From Desulfamplus sp. (GTDB lineage Bacteria; Desulfobacterota; Desulfobacteria; Desulfobacterales; Desulfobacteraceae), in contig JADFZQ010000021.1 of assembly GCA_015232455.1 (NCBI GenBank), forward strand, positions 1 through 60,786: 60,786 nucleotides of DNA, in the 5' to 3' direction. The notes below the pieces were generated by a model, which was given only the letters and a program-made list of their open reading frames with translations, was not told the origin of the DNA and did not search any database. Every line of letters begins with the position of its first letter. Positions within the stretch are counted from its first letter, which is position 1. Shown one piece after another: positions 1 through 8,066 of this stretch. Position numbers and translations under genes: made by a program.

Positions 1-56
1 CGTTCATAGTTTATCTCTTCTATTATTTCTGGTGTGAATTCAAGTTCTATTGTCAT
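1..56 (-). CDS. Partial CDS, N-terminal 18 residues, possibly an IS630-type transposase
   Basis: Reading leftward from an ATG at 56-54, an open frame runs off the window edge and encodes MTIELEFTPEIIEEINYE. No stop codon occurs in the visible part. No clear Shine-Dalgarno sequence precedes it. The short acidic N-terminus resembles, from memory only, the beginning of some IS630-type or winged-helix transposases, but 18 residues are too few to decide. It is divergent from the protease gene at 194, with a 137-nt gap between them. If it is a transposase, it marks the edge of a mobile or acquired segment. Confidence 0.4.
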   Translation of the reverse strand, partial: MTIELEFTPEIIEEINYE

Positions 57-193
57 AAACACACATTAACAAATTAAAGCAAAAATGAGAATATAAAAAC
101 TCAATTTATGACCGCTTGCAGTATATATTACTAAAGCAAAAGCTGGGGCAAATTTAATTGTGAGACTGATACTTAAACCTAAGGCGTGACTTT

Positions 194-1132
194 ATGACTT
201 CTAAATGGACAGATTCAGTTGTACTAATTAAGAGCAGCGATATTAATAATAAAAGATTTGGGACTGGCTTTATTATCCATGAAGATAGTAACTATTCCTA
301 TGTGCTGACGTGCGAGCATGTGATCAAAGACGTTGGTGGAAATGGCAATGTGTTTATCAATAAGATTAAGGCAGAAGAAGTCATTGCAAGAGGAAAAGAT
401 GGAATTGATTTGTCTGTTGTGAAGGTTAAAAGGTTATCAGATAAATTACCTTTAAAGTTAAGCTCTTGCGGGAAAAAAGGGATGTCCATCTTAATATTCG
501 GCTTTCAAAACTTAACCTTAAACAGTACAAATTTTCTTACGAGACCATTAGACGGAAAATTAGGCAATCCCATTGAAATTTGGGGAAAAGATGGAATAAA
601 GCTTCTTAATGGCTGGGATTTGATTATTGACGAGTATCTATTGCAGCCAGGTTATAGCGGCTCTCCTGTATTTGATGAATCAAAAGAATGTGTTGTTGGT
701 GTTGTGAGTCATCGTATAGGTGATGGGGAAAAAGGTATAGCCATTTCCATTGAAATGCTCAAACAGGTTTGGTCGGAAATGCCGTATGGCTTGTTGAATG
801 TGAATAATCAATCGGGAATTGAAGATAAAATGACCAACGAAAAAGGTGAAATAGAGAAAAAAATACAGATTACATTACAGATTGAAAAAATTGAAAAATT
901 GTTTGTCAATGCGGAATACAAACAAGCTTACGAGGCTTTTTTCAGGTTGTGCAAGTCTTATCCTGAATTTGAAGGTACTGCAAAGTCAATTCTTTCAAGA
1001 TACAGTGATTTTTGCAAAGGGGTTGAAATGGGGCTTATCCCTTTGCCTGAGCAGCATATCAGAAAACAGGAAATCGCAAATTCCTATCAGATGTGCATGA
1101 ACAGATTCAAAAAGGAACAACTAATCGGATAG
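194..1132 (+). CDS. Trypsin-like serine protease with C-terminal effector-associated (adaptor) domain
   Basis: This 312-residue protein has no signal peptide, so it is probably cytoplasmic. Residues 10-195 are a trypsin-fold protease. His42 (TCEHV), Asp72 (GIDLSVV) and Ser155 (GYSGSP) are placed as a classical catalytic triad, so it looks active. Residues 205-225 form a charged linker. Residues 226-306 are a compact helical domain about 70 percent identical to the N-terminus of the next gene product. The layout (protease plus short C-terminal helical adaptor beside a STAND NTPase) matches the published concept of effector-associated domains in bacterial conflict systems, where a shared adaptor recruits an effector to a sensor. 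The ATG at 194 has only a weak AAGG upstream. The next gene begins 9 nt after the stop. Protease identity is strong; the role as an effector is inferred. Confidence 0.85.
   Translation: MTSKWTDSVVLIKSSDINNKRFGTGFIIHEDSNYSYVLTCEHVIKDVGGNGNVFINKIKAEEVIARGKDGIDLSVVKVKRLSDKLPLKLSSCGKKGMSILIFGFQNLTLNSTNFLTRPLDGKLGNPIEIWGKDGIKLLNGWDLIIDEYLLQPGYSGSPVFDESKECVVGVVSHRIGDGEKGIAISIEMLKQVWSEMPYGLLNVNNQSGIEDKMTNEKGEIEKKIQITLQIEKIEKLFVNAEYKQAYEAFFRLCKSYPEFEGTAKSILSRYSDFCKGVEMGLIPLPEQHIRKQEIANSYQMCMNRFKKEQLIG
869..1111 (+). repeat. Direct repeat copy 1 (adaptor-domain duplication)
   Basis: This 243-bp stretch encodes residues 226-306 of the protease. It matches 1151-1393, also 243 bp, in the next gene. The two translations are colinear without gaps and about 70 percent identical by eye; several stretches are also near-identical in DNA, such as the one encoding AKSILSRY. 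A tandem duplication of an adaptor-domain module is the simplest explanation. Confidence 0.85.
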
Positions 1133-1141
1133 GAGTTGAGA

Positions 1142-1633
1142 ATGGACGATATTGTCATACAGGTTGAAAAAATCGAAGCGTGGTTTATAAAAGCTGATTA
1201 CAAACAGGCTTATGAAACTTTGGTGATTCTGTGCAAGCCGTATCCTGATTTTGATGCTCCGGCTAAATCAATTCTTTCAAGGTACAATGATCTTTGCAAA
1301 AGTGTTGAAATGGGAGTTATTCCTTTGCCTGAGCATCATATCCGAAAACATGAAATCGCAAATTCCTATCAGATGTGTATGAGCAGATTCAAAGAACATC
1401 TCAAAAGTTGTCCGATTTGCTGTATTTATGAGGCTGAAGCCAATTCTTTAACAGAACACAGAACTCGGATCAGAAAAACAGAACATAATATCACAAAAGA
1501 ATATTTGGAATGCGAAGACGATAAAAAAATTGATATTCTCAAAAAAATCTTGAGGGAAATCAAAACCGTATTGAAGCGATTCGACAATTTGCTGAAATAT
1601 TTCACAGAGGTTCTCAATTATGAACGAATTTGA
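1142..1633 (+). CDS. Small adaptor-domain protein, partner of protease and STAND NTPase
   Basis: The function is not established. The frame is open from a TTG at 1136, but the ATG at 1142 sits 6 nt after AGGAG and is preferred, giving 163 residues. Residues 1-85 are the same helical adaptor domain as the protease C-terminus, sharing for example IPLPE, HIRK and EIANSYQMCM. Residues 86-163 are a predicted-helical, charged tail that starts with a Cys-rich CPICC stretch. It overlaps the STAND gene by 14 nt, which points to translational coupling. A likely job is to bridge or regulate by homotypic contact with the protease's adaptor domain; this is inference from the shared domain and operon. The tail could instead be an effector of unknown type. 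Confidence 0.8.
   Translation: MDDIVIQVEKIEAWFIKADYKQAYETLVILCKPYPDFDAPAKSILSRYNDLCKSVEMGVIPLPEHHIRKHEIANSYQMCMSRFKEHLKSCPICCIYEAEANSLTEHRTRIRKTEHNITKEYLECEDDKKIDILKKILREIKTVLKRFDNLLKYFTEVLNYERI
1151..1393 (+). repeat. Direct repeat copy 2 (adaptor-domain duplication)
   Basis: This is the second copy of the 243-bp adaptor-domain module, equivalent to 869-1111. It is in frame at the start of the small adaptor gene. Most differences lie in the first 40 codons; the last 45 codons are the most similar. Confidence 0.85.
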
Positions 1634-4600
1634 CAAAGAACAAGCAGAATATGTGAAGATGAAAATCTGGGACTTGATTGAGCGTCTCGAAAACCTGAAC
1701 TCCGAACTCGATCAGGAAAAAGACCCTGAAAAGCAAAAAAACATCAGGCAGCGAATTGAACGCACCCAAGGTTTATACGAAGAATATAAAGAGGATTATG
1801 AAGCAATTGCAAGTGAAATAGGCTTGGATAAAGACAATAACGGCGGCTTTGAAAAAGATTTTATCGAACTCATCGGCAGGAAAACCGCTGTTTCCGAACA
1901 AGACCTGAAATTGAAAACCGACATCGGAGAAATCGGCAGATTTTTCAGCGTTCCCAAAGCCCAAGACCCCAAATTTATCGGCAGACATGATGAAATCCTA
2001 ATGTTCGCACAACGCCTGCTCAGAGGTGGCGCATTTGCCATTACCGGTGCAAGAGGCATGGGCGGCATCGGCAAAACCGCGATTGCCAACGAGGTTTGTC
2101 ATCTTCTGCGGAAAACTTGGGATAAGGAGCCGAATCTTCCCCAATACATCCGTCCCTTGCTTGAAGGAAAACGATTTTTTAAGGACGGGATTCTGTGGAT
2201 ACAGTTTGAGCGGGGCATTCAGAACCTCAGAACCCTGACGGACAAAATTCTCAGAGACATTACCGATCCTGCCACAGCCGCAAAAATCGAAACATTGGAA
2301 AAACTTTCCGAAATCCTCAGCACAAAAGATGTTCTGGTGGTTTTGGACAGCGTGGAGCAGAACATGCGAAGTTTCCACTTTGTGTTCGAAGCGTTTCGGG
2401 GCAAAGTCTCTCTTCTGATTACCAGTAGAATCGAAATTCCTGGCATTCATGCCATAGACATCAATAAGCTTACCGATGACGAAGCATACAAACTGTTTGT
2501 AAAACATCTGAAAAATAGCAATGTGAATAAGACTCAAGAGGAAAAAATCAGGGGATTTTGCAATGCTTTGGGAAATTTCCCTTTGGCAATTGCTATTGTC
2601 GCTTGCCGTGTTGATGAACACAACAGCAATCTTGATGACCTGATGCAAAGCTACCAGAAACAAAAACTCGTATTTTTGGACGCCAGCGGTCTTGGCTTGG
2701 ATGTGGAAGAGAGAAACTTGAATGTCAAAACCTGTTTTGCCATGTCATACAATGAGTTATCAGAGACGGAGCAGAAGATTTTCCGATATGCAGGAATTTT
2801 TCGAGATTTGTTTCAGGAATATGAATTGGCAGCAGTTGCTGAGGAAGAAGAGATCGGAAATGCCTTGCAGAATTTGATTAAAAACTCTTTTATCCAGCCT
2901 GTTAAACAGGAAACAGATTTGATAACTTTTGAAATGTCAAATCTTAACAAACAAGAAGAGAACTCAATTGTCAAATATCAACTGCATCCGCTTATGAGGG
3001 AATTTGCCTCAGACCTTCTTTCAGAGAATATGCAGAAGATAGATGCTGTGCGTAAAGAACAAATTCGGGTGCTGTTAGATAGCGTTAAACAGGCAGAAAA
3101 AGAAGAAGGGACATTGAAGAAAAAACTGTCTGAAGACAAAAGCATTGTGCAGGAAATCCGTGCAGCAATGCAAGATTGCGATTCACAGTTTGAGTTTGAG
3201 ATGATGCTTGAGTTTATGGACTGCATAAATATCACAATTTATACGTTGGGTTTTTGGAAAGAGAAAATTTTCTTGAACCGATTAGCAATCAAAGCGGCTA
3301 TTGCCTTGCAGAACAGAAGTAAAGAAGCATGGTACAGATTGTCTCTTGCCGATACATTGGGCAGAACAGGTCATCAGGCAACATTTGAATTATCCCGCAA
3401 AGAATTTCAAAAAACATTGGTATTATACAGGGAACTGCATGACACTAAACAGATTTTTTTTGTTCTGTATTCGTTGGCAACAATTGAATACAGATTAAAC
3501 CGTTATTCGGAATGTATTGCAATGAATTTTGAGGGAGTTCGAGAAGCGTGTCAATATAACAACTATTCACAAACAGGGAGTTTTTTAAGAACTATCGGAT
3601 GGCTATATAACATATTTCAACTTGATAACACCTTTTCTTTAATGAAAACGACTTTCAAACAGCAATCATGGAGAATGGATTACCAAAAAATAAATTATAT
3701 GCATTCTCTAAACGATTTTGTTAATATAAAAGAATTAAAAGGAAAGTTTAAGGAATGCTTAGAGTTGTATTATAACTTATTTATTTTATTTGATATAACT
3801 AAGTTGTCTAAATTAATGGGAGAACATATAGCTGATTTATTTGAGTGTAATTTCAAATTACAAAATACTGAAGAATGTGAAAAGCTAATTACGGACTATC
3901 GTTTTCATGCCAAAGCACTCGGAATTTCTGCCAGCAACATATTGTTCATGGAAGGTCAGTTTGCTTTTCTGAAAAAGTATTTTCAGGCGGCGTTGCACTA
4001 TTTTTCTTCGGCAATAGAAGATTGTCTTGATAAACAAGGGCTTGAATATTGGATTGGCAAAACCCATTTGTACAACTTTGAACCTGATAAAGCCGAACCG
4101 TATTTGCAATCTGTTCTGATTTTTTGGCAGGAACAAGGCAATTCGGTTGAAATTGCAAATGTCTATACCCAACTGGCATTTTCAGAATTACAGCGAAATA
4201 ATATTCCGCAGGCAATCGAATATCTTTCTAAATCCATAAAAACCAAACAGCGATTCGGAATAGAATATCTGGTTGAAGAAGAAGAAATGAGAAGGCAGAT
4301 TCTTGATAAAATTCAAGAAGATAATCTTGACCCTGATTTGTATGCCGAAATAGAAGCCCGAACTCAACCAATCGAACTCAAACCCATATTTCTGATAGAT
4401 AACCTTTCAGAAACCATTATGGGAACTGACGGAAAGGAAATGGTGCTGATTCCCGAAGGCACGGCATTTATTGGCAGAGGGAAAATAGTCGAATTGACAA
4501 TGGATGATATTTTGTCGAATATTGATAGGCTTATTGAGCTTGAACAATCCCCTGACAAATCCGATGTTTCTCAGAAATCCGAAGAACCCGAAGCCACTGA

Positions 4601-5519
4601 AATCTATCTATATCCGTATTATATGGACAAAACACCTATCAGCAATGTGGAATATAAGCGATTCTGCGATGCGGTTAATCATCAGATGCCGGCACATTGG
4701 ATCGGAAACAGTTTGCCGGATAAATATGCGGAATTGCCGGTGGTGAATATCAGCCTCGAAGATGCCAAAGCTTATGCCAAATGGGCAGGAAAAGAACTTC
4801 CCACAGAAGCGGAATGGGAAAAAGCGTGCAGGGGAGAAAAGGGAAATCGTTATCCGTGGGGAGATGTTTGGAATCCTGAATTTGTCAAAAATAAAACTGG
4901 CACTATTCGTCAGCAGTTTGATAAAGAATATGACGAGTTGAACAGCAAATTTAACGAAAAAGGCGGAGTTTTCGTTCTTAAAAATCATCGTTTTACAATA
5001 CCATCTCACCTCAACACAGCATTTGATGAGGAAGAGTTTTTAACTTACTTAGAAGGCAGCATAAGCTTAATCGTTGCAGAAAAACAAAGGATAGTTAATA
5101 GTATTCCTGACCTGAGTCAATTCCAGATAGATGAATTGCTGAAAATTTTATATGAGGAAAGACGTAAGTTTATGGGACTTGATAAAGTGCACGAGCCTCA
5201 ATTAAATGCCATCAAAAAACAGTTTTATATGGAATTGATGAGTCCCACAATTGCTGAGATGTATCTGAAAACAGTCCATACTCCCGGAGAAAATCACAGT
5301 CCGTATAACGTGGCGAATATGGTCGGGCATATTTTTGAAATGACGATTTCTCAGGAAGACAATGATTTTTTCATCAAAGGCGGTTCATGGTTTTCGGCTG
5401 ATCCTGAAAAGGATTGCCAGTCCTTTAGTCGTGAAACTGTCAAGGCTTTGGAAAAACGCATGGATGTAGGGTTTAGGTGTGTAAAGCCAGTGTTTTCTAA
5501 GATAGGAGATAGAGCTTGA
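1620..5519 (+). CDS. STAND (NB-ARC-like) NTPase with TPR-like array and C-terminal FGE/SUMF1-like domain
   Basis: This is a 1299-residue, probably cytoplasmic sensor/switch protein. Residues 1-75 are a charged coiled coil. Residues 115-345 are the NTPase: P-loop GMGGIGKTA at 146-154, Walker B DVLVVLD at 237-243, LLITSR at 265-270 and a GLPL-like GNFPLAIA at 318-325. Residues 350-475 fit the winged-helix region. Residues 540-900 are helical TPR-like repeats. Residues 937-1290 are a formylglycine-generating-enzyme-like fold, with PYYMDKTPISN, WAGKELPTEAEWEKACRG, RYPWGD, ANMVGHIFEM, KGGSW and GFRC. Two insertions (about 954-995 and 1095-1220) split that domain. The nearby SFSRETVKALEKR stretch lacks the paired cysteines of catalytic FGE, which suggests a binding role. 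The gene overlaps the adaptor gene by 14 nt. STAND identity is firm; the conflict-system role is inferred. Confidence 0.9.
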   Translation: MNEFDKEQAEYVKMKIWDLIERLENLNSELDQEKDPEKQKNIRQRIERTQGLYEEYKEDYEAIASEIGLDKDNNGGFEKDFIELIGRKTAVSEQDLKLKTDIGEIGRFFSVPKAQDPKFIGRHDEILMFAQRLLRGGAFAITGARGMGGIGKTAIANEVCHLLRKTWDKEPNLPQYIRPLLEGKRFFKDGILWIQFERGIQNLRTLTDKILRDITDPATAAKIETLEKLSEILSTKDVLVVLDSVEQNMRSFHFVFEAFRGKVSLLITSRIEIPGIHAIDINKLTDDEAYKLFVKHLKNSNVNKTQEEKIRGFCNALGNFPLAIAIVACRVDEHNSNLDDLMQSYQKQKLVFLDASGLGLDVEERNLNVKTCFAMSYNELSETEQKIFRYAGIFRDLFQEYELAAVAEEEEIGNALQNLIKNSFIQPVKQETDLITFEMSNLNKQEENSIVKYQLHPLMREFASDLLSENMQKIDAVRKEQIRVLLDSVKQAEKEEGTLKKKLSEDKSIVQEIRAAMQDCDSQFEFEMMLEFMDCINITIYTLGFWKEKIFLNRLAIKAAIALQNRSKEAWYRLSLADTLGRTGHQATFELSRKEFQKTLVLYRELHDTKQIFFVLYSLATIEYRLNRYSECIAMNFEGVREACQYNNYSQTGSFLRTIGWLYNIFQLDNTFSLMKTTFKQQSWRMDYQKINYMHSLNDFVNIKELKGKFKECLELYYNLFILFDITKLSKLMGEHIADLFECNFKLQNTEECEKLITDYRFHAKALGISASNILFMEGQFAFLKKYFQAALHYFSSAIEDCLDKQGLEYWIGKTHLYNFEPDKAEPYLQSVLIFWQEQGNSVEIANVYTQLAFSELQRNNIPQAIEYLSKSIKTKQRFGIEYLVEEEEMRRQILDKIQEDNLDPDLYAEIEARTQPIELKPIFLIDNLSETIMGTDGKEMVLIPEGTAFIGRGKIVELTMDDILSNIDRLIELEQSPDKSDVSQKSEEPEATEIYLYPYYMDKTPISNVEYKRFCDAVNHQMPAHWIGNSLPDKYAELPVVNISLEDAKAYAKWAGKELPTEAEWEKACRGEKGNRYPWGDVWNPEFVKNKTGTIRQQFDKEYDELNSKFNEKGGVFVLKNHRFTIPSHLNTAFDEEEFLTYLEGSISLIVAEKQRIVNSIPDLSQFQIDELLKILYEERRKFMGLDKVHEPQLNAIKKQFYMELMSPTIAEMYLKTVHTPGENHSPYNVANMVGHIFEMTISQEDNDFFIKGGSWFSADPEKDCQSFSRETVKALEKRMDVGFRCVKPVFSKIGDRA

Positions 5520-5624
5520 GCAAATTGATAAGACTAACTCAAGACAAATGAGAAGTTCTATATTGAAATTGTTGGCATTTGGGATAAAACCGTTCACAGG
5601 AATTCATGGAATATTTTACTCCCA

Positions 5625-6410
5625 TTACCAACAAATCAGAAGTAAGTTTATTGTAAAGAGAGCTGTATTTCCAAGTGAGTGTATGATGATTGGTGATACA
5701 AGGCTTTTTGAATATTCATAGGATAGAGCAAATATAATACCTCCAATAAATGGAATAACCAAAGCTGAGTTAATGCTATTACTCCCTGATATATGACACA
5801 ATAAAAATATAGATGTGCTTATGATAAGTGCAGCCGTAACTCCATATTTTCTGAAAAAAGAGTATATAAAACCTCTAAAAAAAAGCTCTTCAGCAAATGG
5901 GCTTACTATGCAACCTGTAAACATAAATATCGCAACTTCAAATTGTTTGCTGTTTGGGCTTGAGCTTGAAAGCAGATTAGAAACAAGAGGAGAATTAAAA
6001 AACAGAAGTGGATTTTTTCGTGTAATATATAGAATCATAAATGCTCCAACAATTGCTGCTATCCCAAAATAAAATGACCATAATAGCCCCGTTCTTAAAC
6101 CTTTTTTCAAAGTTGGTCCTTTAAAACCAAATATCTTTTCAAAGTCATATTTATAATAAATTGTAATGCAAATTATAAATGTTATCTGAAATATTCGGAG
6201 AATAAGAATTTTTTCAATGGTTGAAAACGGGGTTGCAAGAGCGAAGATTTTATTTAAAAGAAATCTACCTCCGATTTCAATAATTAAGATAAAAGCTGTG
6301 GCAACAGACAAAGAGCTAAATTTGATAGAGTTATTATAAATACCGCTATTATCATAATTTTCGGACTCTTTTAAGGGCATTATATGCTCTTTTCTTGACA
6401 TAAATTTCAT
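5625..6410 (-). CDS. CPBP-family (CAAX/Abi-type) intramembrane glutamic protease
   Basis: This 261-residue membrane protein has several hydrophobic helices and the CPBP signature: a Glu pair and Arg in FAEELFFRGF, a His in LLCHISG, and the C-terminal HSLGNT. In the family these residues form the intramembrane glutamic protease active site. Members process prenylated proteins in eukaryotes and are linked to bacteriocin immunity and other roles in bacteria. The reading frame overlaps the end of the upstream HEAT gene by 59 nt. Internal ATGs at 6401 and 6380 are possible starts, and the one at 6380 has a purine-rich AAGAAAAGAG ahead of it, so the protein may begin with MPLKESEN. The gene converges on the STAND gene. 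The substrate is unknown. Confidence 0.85.
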   Translation of the reverse strand: MKFMSRKEHIMPLKESENYDNSGIYNNSIKFSSLSVATAFILIIEIGGRFLLNKIFALATPFSTIEKILILRIFQITFIICITIYYKYDFEKIFGFKGPTLKKGLRTGLLWSFYFGIAAIVGAFMILYITRKNPLLFFNSPLVSNLLSSSSPNSKQFEVAIFMFTGCIVSPFAEELFFRGFIYSFFRKYGVTAALIISTSIFLLCHISGSNSINSALVIPFIGGIIFALSYEYSKSLVSPIIIHSLGNTALFTINLLLICW

Positions 6411-7710
6411 TGCTATTAACTATTTTATCCTTAAACAAGTGGGAAATATCTAAGTTAGAGTTCTGCATAGATATTTTTGCCATAGCTTCAATTGCTGCAC
6501 ACTGAACATTTATCGATGGATCATTAATCAATTGTTCAAGATATGGTATTCCATCTAACTTTCTCGCAGCTCCAAAAGCATTTGCAAGCCAATATTTTTC
6601 TACAATATTTCCGTTTATTTTATAAGTTGAATCGTTTTGTTTTCTCATGGTTGAGATAAACTCAGGATAGTTCCAAATATTATCCCTATTGCCAGTTACC
6701 CAATTTTTGTTCCAGTTATCCTTATTACCTCTATTATCCTTATGCTCCCTATTTTCCCTACATAGCTCTCTTAAACCTTCAACCCTTATTCTGTAGTCTT
6801 CTTGATGGTAAAGCATCGTTTTAGTGGACCATATAGTTTTAGTGGTGTGAATAATGGGCATAGATATTTTGTGGAGTGGATATAGTCTATAAAATATAAA
6901 AAGTGCGATTAAAATGTTCATTATCCCTGAAATAGCGGCTGCAATATTTGAGCTATTTATAGTCTTAATAGCTATATGATTATTTTTATATCTTGCTAAT
7001 CCTTCTATTATGAAATTTATAAAATAGAGGTTTGCGAAAAAAATAGTTAAATATATAATAATTGGCGAAATAATAGTTAGCCCAATTAGAGATAAAAACC
7101 TCATTAATTTATATGAAGCTGGTCTAATTGCCTCTGCTGCATAGAGGGTGTATTTATAATAGAAGTTATTAAAAATCTCTCCTAATCTGCTTGATAAGAT
7201 TAGGTTATCCCTTACTCTTAAAAAAAAATCCTTATCGCAATTAAAATAGTAAAATATTCCGACAATCAAAGTATTTGTTACTATAATCGCAATTAAAAAT
7301 TTTTGATTTGATTTCAATTTCGTATTGTTAAATAGGCTGCAGATGGGATTTGCTGATAATAAATTTAAAACGTAGAAGAGTACAAAAGGAATGAAGATAA
7401 TGTATGCTGCTGTGTAAAAACCTTCACCTTTCCAAATAATTATAATGCTAATTATTAACCAAATAGAAAAGTATGTAATTGCAAAGTATTTAGGAGGGGA
7501 TTTGATAAATTTTATGAGGATAATAATTAAGCAGAATGAAGATGTTGAGATAGCAATTCCAGCGGTTAAAGATATAAACATAGCACCTGCAAAAGCAGGA
7601 AATATAGGAATATTGGCGTTTGAGTTGAAAACATGAAAAAAGGAGATAAGTTGTGCAGTAATAACCCCAGAGCTAATAGATAAAAGAGGTCTAACGATAT
7701 AAATATTCAC
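6352..7710 (-). CDS. Polytopic membrane protein with C-terminal HEAT-like repeats, function unknown
   Basis: This 452-residue protein is not assignable to a named family. Residues 1-300 carry roughly seven hydrophobic segments, for example around 10-60, 70-90, 100-120, 145-160 and 210-285. Residues 300-345 are an Asn/Arg/Lys/Trp-rich loop. Residues 360-452 look like two or three HEAT repeats: a helix pair around YLEQLINDPSINVQCAAIEA and another at YVKKRAYNALKRV. HEAT repeats generally mediate protein contacts, so the soluble C-terminus may dock a partner at the membrane. The 3' end overlaps the CPBP protease gene, which makes that protease the obvious candidate partner. Very AT-rich. Confidence 0.7.
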   Translation of the reverse strand: MNIYIVRPLLSISSGVITAQLISFFHVFNSNANIPIFPAFAGAMFISLTAGIAISTSSFCLIIILIKFIKSPPKYFAITYFSIWLIISIIIIWKGEGFYTAAYIIFIPFVLFYVLNLLSANPICSLFNNTKLKSNQKFLIAIIVTNTLIVGIFYYFNCDKDFFLRVRDNLILSSRLGEIFNNFYYKYTLYAAEAIRPASYKLMRFLSLIGLTIISPIIIYLTIFFANLYFINFIIEGLARYKNNHIAIKTINSSNIAAAISGIMNILIALFIFYRLYPLHKISMPIIHTTKTIWSTKTMLYHQEDYRIRVEGLRELCRENREHKDNRGNKDNWNKNWVTGNRDNIWNYPEFISTMRKQNDSTYKINGNIVEKYWLANAFGAARKLDGIPYLEQLINDPSINVQCAAIEAMAKISMQNSNLDISHLFKDKIVNSNEIYVKKRAYNALKRVRKL

Positions 7711-7776
7711 GATATAACTTAGAATAACTTAGACATCAGATAAAAAACCTCCCGATGAATCAAAGTCCCCGATAAA

Positions 7777-7965
7777 TCAGAATGGCATTTCGTCAATTAT
7801 ATCTGCTGACTCATCAATCGCATCGTGCATTGTATTCCCAGCAACAGGCACAATAGACATTACAGCACCGCCAATACGCATTGGAACACTTACCAACTTT
7901 GTTAAAGCACAACCTGAAGTTGTGGATAAAATCATTAATGACAATACTATTATTATAAATTTCAT
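7777..7965 (-). CDS. Small lipoprotein, 62 residues
   Basis: The N-terminus is a lipoprotein signal: Lys2, a hydrophobic stretch, then a lipobox ending TTSGC with Cys19 as the acylated residue. The mature part is only 44 residues, with a short hydrophobic MRIGGAVMSIVPVAGN stretch and an acidic C-terminus (DESADIIDEMPF). It resembles the small conserved lipoproteins annotated as DUF6726, but this is from memory. The role is unknown. It lies upstream of the HEAT/CPBP pair on the same strand with a 66-nt gap. Confidence 0.7.
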   Translation of the reverse strand: MKFIIIVLSLMILSTTSGCALTKLVSVPMRIGGAVMSIVPVAGNTMHDAIDESADIIDEMPF

Positions 7966-8004
7966 AAACTAAGTATAGCTCCAAAATAAAAATTTGAGTT
8001 GTAA

Positions 8005-8037
8005 AGACTTGACAACTTTTGGAAAGTTGTCAAATCT
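8005..8037. repeat. Dispersed 3'-end palindrome, copy 1
   Basis: The left arm GACTTGACAACTTT (8006-8019) and right arm AAAGTTGTCAAATC (8023-8036) pair with one mismatch across a 3-nt loop. It sits 29 nt past the stop of the leftward GDSL hydrolase gene. Related palindromes occur at 11578, 29939, 38927 and 55222. No clear U tract follows, so a terminator role is only possible. Confidence 0.75.
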
Positions 8038-8066
8038 TTCTATTATGACCACTAACAATATAATTT

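Noticed and set aside
1998-2663. 221-residue open frame on the minus strand within the STAND gene
   Set aside because: It is antisense to a well-supported NTPase domain, is Cys/Phe-rich without recognisable domains and has no ribosome site; it is a coding shadow.
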